From Sphingobium sufflavum (GTDB lineage Bacteria; Pseudomonadota; Alphaproteobacteria; Sphingomonadales; Sphingomonadaceae), in the NCBI RefSeq assembly GCF_021403115.1, contig NZ_JAJSSH010000002.1, forward strand, positions 310,001 to 374,000: 64,000 nucleotides of DNA, read 5' to 3'. Each line of letters starts with the position of its first letter. The first letter of the stretch is position 1. Shown here piece by piece: positions 58,327 to 64,000 of this stretch. A program made the translations under genes and the position numbers. The notes under the pieces were generated by a model that saw only the letters and a program-made list of their open reading frames with translations, was not told the DNA's origin and did not search any database.

Positions 58327-59916
58327 ATGCCCGCCTTTCTCACACTGGATTCCCTGTCCGCCGCAACACCTGACCGGCGTTCGCTTTTCGACCATCTGAC
58401 CCTGTCGGTCGGCGCGGAGCGCGTCGGGCTGGTCGGGCGCAATGGTGCGGGTAAGTCCACGCTGCTGCATATCGTGGCAGGCGCGGCGCCACCGCTCGCG
58501 GGCACCATCACCCATTCCGGCAGCATCGGCATGTTGGCGCAGGACTGGCCGGAAACGCTGGTGATTGGCGATGCGCTGGGCGTTGCCGATGCCTTGGCCA
58601 TCCTCGACCGGATCGTGGCGGGCGAAGGCGGTGAGGCGGATTTCGCCACCGCCGACTGGACGCTGGAGGAGCGCATCACGGGCGCGCTGGCGCAGGTCGG
58701 CCTGCCGCCGCTCGCCTTCGACCGCGCCATGGGGTCGCTGAGCGGGGGCGAGCGCATGCGAATCGGCATCGCCCGGCTGTTGATCGAGGCACCGGACCTT
58801 CTGCTCCTCGACGAACCGACCAACAATCTGGATGCGGACGGGCGCGCCGCGATCATGGCGCTGGTCCGTGACTGGCGCGGTGGCCTGCTGGTCGCCAGCC
58901 ATGACCGGGCGCTGCTCGACAGCATGGACCGAATCGTCGAACTGACCCCGATTGGCGTGCGTGTCTTTGGTGGCAACTGGTCGGCTTTTGCAGAGGCGCG
59001 GGAGGCGGAACGGGCGCTCGCCCGGTCGGAGCGGGACCGCACCGACGCGGATCTGCGTACCGCAAACCGCGCCATGCAGCATCAGCGGGAGGTGAAGGCC
59101 CGGCGCGACAAGGCGGGAAGGGTCTTTGCCGCCAGCGGATCGGCGCCCGAAATCCTACTCGGCGCACAGGCGCAACGGGCGGAAAACAGCGCGGGGCGTG
59201 GGCAGAAAATTTCCGAACGACTGGTCGCGGATGCCACCGCAAAGGCTGCGGATGCGCGTGCGAAAGTCGAAGTCCTCACGCCCCTGACCATCGCCCTGCC
59301 ATCCAGCGGCGTGCCGTCCCATGCTGATCTGCTGGCGCTGGACGTCGTGACCGTCAGTGCGGGCGATCGCGTGCTGGGGCCATGGACGTTCAGCCTGCGC
59401 GGGCCGGACCGTGTGGCGATTGCCGGACCCAATGGCGCGGGCAAGACCAGCCTGCTGCGGATCGCGACCGGCGCGCTCACCCCTCGCACCGGGACCGTGC
59501 GCCGTGTGGAGGGGCGGATCGCGCTGCTCGACCAGCATGTCGGCCTGCTGGAACCGGACGCCAGCATCCTGGCCAATTTCCGTCGCCTCAATCCGTCACT
59601 GGACGAACAGGCGGCCCACGCGGCCTGCGCGCGCTTTGCCTTTCGCAACCGGGATGCCCTGCAAGAGGTGGGCAGCCTGTCAGGCGGCGAACGGCTCCGC
59701 GCGGGCCTGGCCTGTGTGCTGGCGGGGGAGCGGCCACCCTGGTTGCTGCTGCTCGACGAGCCGACCAACCATCTGGACATGGATTCGGTCGCGATACTGG
59801 AGCAGGCGCTGCGTGATTATGATGGCGGCCTGATGGTGGTGAGCCATGACGAGGGCTTCCTCGCCGCCATCGGTATCGAGCGGCGGTTCAGGGTGTCGGA
59901 GACTGGCAGAGTTTAG
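58327..59916 (+). CDS. ABC-F family ATPase
   Basis: A duplicated ABC ATPase without membrane segments. Domain 1: Walker A GRNGAGKST, signature SLSGGERMRIGIARLL, Walker B LLLLDEPTNNLD. Domain 2: GPNGAGKTS, SLSGGERLRAGLACVL, LLLLDEPTNHLD. Between them is an interdomain linker of about 80 charged, helical residues (KARRDKAGRVFAAS). ABC-F proteins act on the ribosome E site. Which subfamily this is, and whether it affects antibiotic response, cannot be told. ATG 58327 (MPAFLTLDSL) or 58321 is possible as start. Confidence 0.92.
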   Translation: MPAFLTLDSLSAATPDRRSLFDHLTLSVGAERVGLVGRNGAGKSTLLHIVAGAAPPLAGTITHSGSIGMLAQDWPETLVIGDALGVADALAILDRIVAGEGGEADFATADWTLEERITGALAQVGLPPLAFDRAMGSLSGGERMRIGIARLLIEAPDLLLLDEPTNNLDADGRAAIMALVRDWRGGLLVASHDRALLDSMDRIVELTPIGVRVFGGNWSAFAEAREAERALARSERDRTDADLRTANRAMQHQREVKARRDKAGRVFAASGSAPEILLGAQAQRAENSAGRGQKISERLVADATAKAADARAKVEVLTPLTIALPSSGVPSHADLLALDVVTVSAGDRVLGPWTFSLRGPDRVAIAGPNGAGKTSLLRIATGALTPRTGTVRRVEGRIALLDQHVGLLEPDASILANFRRLNPSLDEQAAHAACARFAFRNRDALQEVGSLSGGERLRAGLACVLAGERPPWLLLLDEPTNHLDMDSVAILEQALRDYDGGLMVVSHDEGFLAAIGIERRFRVSETGRV

Positions 59917-59934
59917 GAGGACGGCGGCGTGGCG

Positions 59935-62697
59935 TCACGCCATCTTCGCCGTCTCCAGCATCGCCTCCGCGTCGCTCGTCAGGCTCTCCAGCAGTCGCCG
60001 TTCCAGCGTGGTCAGCCGCTGCTTGCTCTCGATCTTTCCGCCCAGCAGGTCGGTGACGTAGAAGGTGTCCACCGCCCGCTCGCCATAGGTGGCGACATGG
60101 GCGCTGTGCACCGTCACCTTCGACTGGAACAGCGCGAAGGCGAGGTTGAGGAGCAGGGCGGGACGGTCGCGCGCCGTCACCTCGATCACGGTGAAGCGAT
60201 TCGATGCGCCATTGTCGATCAGCACGTTGGGCGCGACCGTGAACGCCTCCGCCCGCGTCCGCGCCATGGGACGGGCGTGCAGCTTGGTCATCAGCTTGTG
60301 CCGGTCGGACAGGGCGTCGCTGATCGCCTGCCGGATGCGGGCGAGCTGGTCGGGATGGTCGAACCGGCCGCCCAGCGGGGCCTGCACCAGGAAATTGTCG
60401 AGCGCGGAGCCATCGCGCATCGTGTGGATGCGCGCGTCCATGATGCTGCCGCCGGCAAGGTGGATCGCCCCCGCGATCCGGTAGAAAAGGCCGGGGTGGT
60501 CCGCCGCGCTGACGGTGACGAGGGTCGCGTCCCGCTCCGCATCCGGCTGCGCGCTGATCGACAGCGACTCGTTGTCGGCGTTGATGAGGTGCCGGGCGTT
60601 CACCTCCAAAATGTCGTCCGGCTCCGCGATCCAGTAGCTTTCCGGGAAGCGACCGACGAGCGTGTCGAAGACGCCCTGATCCATCTGGAGTCGCGCCTGC
60701 AACGTCTGGCGCTTCTGCGCGATGCGCTCCTTGCGGCCGCGCTGCTTGTGGCCGGGGCGGACCAGTTCCTCGGTCTGCTCATAGAGTTCGGTGAGGAGCT
60801 GGCGCTTCCACCCGTTCCACACGCCCGGACCCACGGCGCGAATATCGACCACGGTCAGCACGACCAGTAGACGGAGACGTTCGAGCGTCTGCACCTCCGC
60901 GGCGAAATCGAGGATGGTCTTGTAGTCGGAAAGGTCGCGCTTGAACGCGGTGGCGGACATGAGCAGGTGATAGCGCACCAGCCATGCCACCGTCTCTGTC
61001 TCGCCCGGCGTCATGCCGAGGCGCGGGCAAATCTTCTCCGCCACTTCCGCGCCCAGCACACTATGGTCGCCGCCGCGCCCCTTGGCGATGTCGTGCAGCA
61101 GGACGGAGACATAGAGCACCCGGCGCGACACGATCTTGCCGATCAGGGTCGCGGCCAGCGGATGATCCTGCGCCAGTTCGCCATGCTCGATCCGCGACAG
61201 CAGGCCGATGGCGCGGATGGTATGCTCGTCGACCGTATAATGATGGTACATGTCGAACTGCATCTGCGCGACGACACGGCCGAACTCCTGAATAAAACGG
61301 CCGAAGATGCCCGATTCGTTCATCGCGCGCAGCACCCGTTCCGGGTCGCGCGGGCTGGACAATATGTCGAGGAACAGGCTGTTCGCCTGCGGATCGGTGC
61401 GGATTTTGCGGTCGATCAGCAGGCCGTCACGGTTCAGCGCGCGCATGGCGTTGGGGTGGAGGTCCAGCCCATGCTTGTCCGCCAGGCTGAAAATTTCGAT
61501 CAGGCGCACCGGGTCCGCCTGGAAATAATCGTCGGTCGGGATGCTGATCCGCCCCCGGTCGAGGATGAAGCCGGACAGCTTGCGAGGACGGCGGAAGAGG
61601 GAGGGGAGATACCGTTTGCCCTTGCGCCCCATCGTCTCGTCCAGATGGGCCAGGAACATGCCGGTCAGGTCGCCGACCTTCTTGGCGTTGAGGAAGTAGA
61701 AGCGCATGAACCGCTCCACCGCCGAGCGCCCGGCCCGCGCGGTGAAGTTCATGCGCGCCGCGACCTCCACCTGAAGGTCGAAGGTCAGCCGGTCCTCCGC
61801 CCGTCCGGCGAGGATGTGCATATGGCACCGCACCGCCCACAGGAATGTCTCGGCCTTCTCGAACTGCCGCAATTCCTGCGCGGTCAGCAGGCCCACGTCG
61901 ACCAGTTCCGCGACGGAGCCGACCTTGTTCACATATTTGCCGATCCAGAAGAGGGTGTGCAGGTCGCGCAGGCCGCCCTTGCCCTCCTTCACATTGGGTT
62001 CGACGACATAGCGGCTGTCGCCCAGCCGGGCGTGGCGCACGTCGCGTTCCTCCAGCTTTTCCTGCACGAAGGCGCGGGCGGTGTCCGCCACCACATCGGC
62101 GTGGAAACGGCGCATGCACTCGTCGAAGACGGCGCGGTCGCCCCAGACATAGCGCCCTTCGAGCAGGGCGGTGCGGATGGTCAGGTCGCCCTTGGCCATG
62201 CGGATCGTCTCGTCGATGGAGCGGCTGGAGTGGCCGATCTTGAGACCCAGATCCCATAGCGCGTAGAGCATGGATTCGATGACCTGCTCCGTCCAGCCGG
62301 TCGGCTTGTATGGGGTCAGGAAGCCGATATCGACGTCGCTGAAAGGCGCCATCTCACCCCGGCCATAGCCGCCGACCGCGATCAGCGCGATCCGCTCCGA
62401 CGCGGTGGGGTTGTTGATGGGATAGAGATAGGTGGTGGTGGCGTCATACAGGACGCGCAGGACTTGATCGACCAGAAAGGCCTGCGCCGTCACCGCGTCG
62501 CGCCCGCTGGTCGGATGGGTCTCCAGCCGGCGGCGCACTTCCTTCGCCCCCTCGGCCATTGCCTCCTTCAGGACGGTGACGATGACGGGGCGCAGTTTCT
62601 TGACGTCCCCCTCCAGCCGCTCCGCCTCCCCGGCGATGCGGTCGGACAGGATGCGACGGTCGATGATGGCGCGCTGATTGGCGATGGCGTTGGGCAT
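59935..62697 (-). CDS. glnD: PII uridylyltransferase/uridylyl-removing enzyme GlnD
   Basis: Senses glutamine and uridylylates or deuridylylates PII. The 920-residue product has the nucleotidyltransferase motif GGYGRGEMAPFSDVDIGFL, an HD domain with VSVLLHDIAKGRGGDHSVLG, and two C-terminal ACT domains (LVTVSAADHPGLFYRIAGAI and VIEVTARDRPALLLNLAFAL). ATG 62697 starts four bases after the mutS stop, so the pair is probably cotranscribed. An in-frame upstream ATG at 62766 lies inside mutS and is unlikely. Confidence 0.96.
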   Translation of the reverse strand: MPNAIANQRAIIDRRILSDRIAGEAERLEGDVKKLRPVIVTVLKEAMAEGAKEVRRRLETHPTSGRDAVTAQAFLVDQVLRVLYDATTTYLYPINNPTASERIALIAVGGYGRGEMAPFSDVDIGFLTPYKPTGWTEQVIESMLYALWDLGLKIGHSSRSIDETIRMAKGDLTIRTALLEGRYVWGDRAVFDECMRRFHADVVADTARAFVQEKLEERDVRHARLGDSRYVVEPNVKEGKGGLRDLHTLFWIGKYVNKVGSVAELVDVGLLTAQELRQFEKAETFLWAVRCHMHILAGRAEDRLTFDLQVEVAARMNFTARAGRSAVERFMRFYFLNAKKVGDLTGMFLAHLDETMGRKGKRYLPSLFRRPRKLSGFILDRGRISIPTDDYFQADPVRLIEIFSLADKHGLDLHPNAMRALNRDGLLIDRKIRTDPQANSLFLDILSSPRDPERVLRAMNESGIFGRFIQEFGRVVAQMQFDMYHHYTVDEHTIRAIGLLSRIEHGELAQDHPLAATLIGKIVSRRVLYVSVLLHDIAKGRGGDHSVLGAEVAEKICPRLGMTPGETETVAWLVRYHLLMSATAFKRDLSDYKTILDFAAEVQTLERLRLLVVLTVVDIRAVGPGVWNGWKRQLLTELYEQTEELVRPGHKQRGRKERIAQKRQTLQARLQMDQGVFDTLVGRFPESYWIAEPDDILEVNARHLINADNESLSISAQPDAERDATLVTVSAADHPGLFYRIAGAIHLAGGSIMDARIHTMRDGSALDNFLVQAPLGGRFDHPDQLARIRQAISDALSDRHKLMTKLHARPMARTRAEAFTVAPNVLIDNGASNRFTVIEVTARDRPALLLNLAFALFQSKVTVHSAHVATYGERAVDTFYVTDLLGGKIESKQRLTTLERRLLESLTSDAEAMLETAKMA

Positions 62698-62701
62698 AGG
62701 C

Positions 62702-64000
62702 CTATCTAGATAGCACAGCGTCATTAACCAACCGCGTAAGACGATAAAGCGCATCAAGCGCCTCACGCGGGGTCAGGGCATCGGGATCGATGGCGGCCAG
62801 CGCCTCGCGCAGCGGATCGGCGGGCGGGGGTTCGGGCGGGGCGGAGGCGGCGAACAGGGGCAGATCGTCCAGCCCCGCCGCAATGCCGCCGGTCTTCGCC
62901 TTGCCCGCCTCCAGTTTCGACAGCACCGCCTTGGCGCGGCCCACCACGGGCGAGGGCAGGCCCGCCAGCCGCGCGACGGCAAGGCCATAGCTGCGATCCG
63001 CGGGGCCGGACGCAACCTCGTGCAACAGCACCAGTTCGCCCTTCCATTCCCGTGCCCGGACATTGTGCAGGGAGAGGGCGGGCAGCGTCTCGGCCAGCCG
63101 GGTCAGCTCATGATAATGGGTGGCGAACAGGCAGCGGCAACGGTTGCTCTCATGCACCGCCTCCACCACCGCCCAGGCGATGGCGAGGCCGTCATAGGTG
63201 GAGGTGCCCCTCCCGACCTCGTCCAGGATGACGAAGCTGTTCTCCGTCGCCTGGCTGAGGATGGCGGCGGTCTCCACCATCTCGACCATGAAGGTGGAGC
63301 GGCCCTTTGCCAGATTGTCCGACGCGCCGACCCGGCTGAACAGCCTGTCTACGGGGCTGAGCGTCGCGCGGGCGGCGGGAACATAGCCGCCCGCTTGCGC
63401 CAGGATGACGATGATCGCATTCTGCCGCAGGAAGGTCGATTTACCGCCCATGTTCGGGCCGGTGACGAGCCACAGCCGGTCGTCAGCGCCCATGGTGCAG
63501 TCATTGGCCACGAACGGCGTGCCGGACGGGGCCAGCGCGGCCTCCACCACCGGATGGCGTCCCGCGTCAATCTCCAGCACGCGGCCCGGCACGAAGTCGG
63601 GGCGGCACCAGTTGCCCTCCACGGCTCGCTCCGCCAGCGCGGCGGCGACATCCAGCCGGGCGATGGCGGCGGCGGCATGGGCGATGGCGTCCCGCCGTGC
63701 CGTCACCGCATCGGTCAGCTCCTCCAGATGCGCGGCCTCGGCGGCGAGGGCATGGCCGCCCGCCTGCGCGATGCGGTTGGCTTCCTCGTGCAGGTCCGGC
63801 TCGTTGAACCGCACCACGCCCGCCAGCGTCTGGCGATGGGTAAAGCCGCTGTCGGCGGCCATCAGCGCGTCGCCATATTTGGCGGGCACTTCGACATGGT
63901 AGCCCAGCACGCCATTATGCTTGATCTTGAGGGCGGCGATGCCGGTCTGGTCGCGATAGCGCGCCTCCAGCGCCGCGACCGCGCGCCGTCCATCACTCGC
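62702..64000 (-). CDS. mutS: DNA mismatch repair protein MutS, 3' part (5' end beyond the window)
   Basis: The visible 432 codons cover part of the lever domain, clamp and ATPase. Reading into the edge: [24 protein letters not shown] is the conserved start of the visible part, followed by Walker [32 protein letters not shown], Walker [21 protein letters not shown] and [11 protein letters not shown]. The C-terminus [20 protein letters not shown] is the family's dimerisation tail. MutS recognises mispairs and recruits MutL. Confidence 0.97.
   Translation of the reverse strand, partial: ASDGRRAVAALEARYRDQTGIAALKIKHNGVLGYHVEVPAKYGDALMAADSGFTHRQTLAGVVRFNEPDLHEEANRIAQAGGHALAAEAAHLEELTDAVTARRDAIAHAAAAIARLDVAAALAERAVEGNWCRPDFVPGRVLEIDAGRHPVVEAALAPSGTPFVANDCTMGADDRLWLVTGPNMGGKSTFLRQNAIIVILAQAGGYVPAARATLSPVDRLFSRVGASDNLAKGRSTFMVEMVETAAILSQATENSFVILDEVGRGTSTYDGLAIAWAVVEAVHESNRCRCLFATHYHELTRLAETLPALSLHNVRAREWKGELVLLHEVASGPADRSYGLAVARLAGLPSPVVGRAKAVLSKLEAGKAKTGGIAAGLDDLPLFAASAPPEPPPADPLREALAAIDPDALTPREALDALYRLTRLVNDAVLSR

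Noticed and set aside
58040-58399. A 119-codon frame upstream of the ABC-F gene
   Set aside because: Runs from just after a terminator into the ABC-F coding region in another frame, with no ribosome site or family pattern.
59929-62259. Long plus-strand frames (313 and 430 codons) opposite glnD
   Set aside because: The minus-strand glnD product has all domains of GlnD, so these are shadows.

Overview
This window is a chromosomal segment of a GC-rich alphaproteobacterium, most likely a member of the Sphingomonadales (Sphingobium/Sphingomonas-like). I infer this from the overall base composition, the dcw cluster order ending in an alpha-type FtsZ with a long acidic linker and a short PRFL-containing tail, the very short ATP synthase epsilon subunit, the split glycine decarboxylase (gcvPA/gcvPB), the order LpoA-like/rsmI/yraN/gshB, and small proteins of sphingomonad type. 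There is no rRNA, tRNA, prophage, insertion sequence or CRISPR array that I can see. It looks like core genome, so the novelty is in small ORFs, repeats and regulatory DNA.

Layout. (1) 1-19435: the complete division and cell-wall (dcw) cluster on the plus strand: mraZ, rsmH, ftsL, ftsI, murE, murF, mraY, murD, ftsW, murG, murC, a 71-residue unknown, murB, ddl, ftsQ, ftsA, ftsZ, closed by a clear intrinsic terminator. Almost every junction is an ATGA or TGATG stop/start overlap. The one apparent exception among the early genes, murE-murF, is bridged by a 23-codon ORF that itself overlaps both neighbours. (2) 19436-23288: a structured 0.5-kb intergenic region, a SPOR-domain/TPR secreted protein and a dGTPase-like HD protein. 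(3) 23289-28206: a tandem glycine riboswitch with a downstream terminator controlling gcvT-gcvH-gcvPA-gcvPB. (4) 28211-30860: a DUF938 methyltransferase, an EamA permease and an exported methyltransferase-like protein. (5) 31252-36195, minus strand: the F1 sector operon atpH-atpA-atpG-atpD-atpC with a terminator, a palindromic repeat inside the operon (atpA-atpG) and a second hairpin (atpD-atpC). (6) 36496-40421: a chemoreceptor with a CtrA-like box, two small unknowns, a TSUP permease and a small PH-domain membrane protein. (7) 40660-44792: LpoA-like lipoprotein divergent from rsmI-yraN-gshB-dedA. (8) 44793-47055: xerC bracketed by two inverted palindromic repeat elements, then small membrane and surface proteins. 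(9) 47105-51539: argD-argF-hslO, a small exported protein and trmB. (10) 51545-57028: a possible 48-residue Cys/His protein, uvrB, a DUF3617 lipoprotein, an arylamine N-acetyltransferase, an HNH protein and pheA. (11) 57064-64000: an array of four 34-35-bp palindromic repeats upstream of a membrane-anchored cytochrome c, an ABC-F ATPase, glnD and the 3' part of mutS, which runs off the right edge.

How the genes work together: the left third makes lipid II (MurB-MurG, MraY, Ddl) and the septal machine that uses it (FtsA, Z, Q, L, W, I). The glycine cleavage genes feed one-carbon units and are switched by glycine through RNA. The atp genes encode only F1; F0 must lie elsewhere. argD/argF belong to arginine synthesis, and glnD/mutS/uvrB/xerC are housekeeping nitrogen-control, repair and replication-termination functions. 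I found no convincing large undescribed system. The best leads are the murE/murF bridge ORF, the 71-residue murC-murB protein, the 34-bp palindrome array and the small ORFs at 46052 and 51691.
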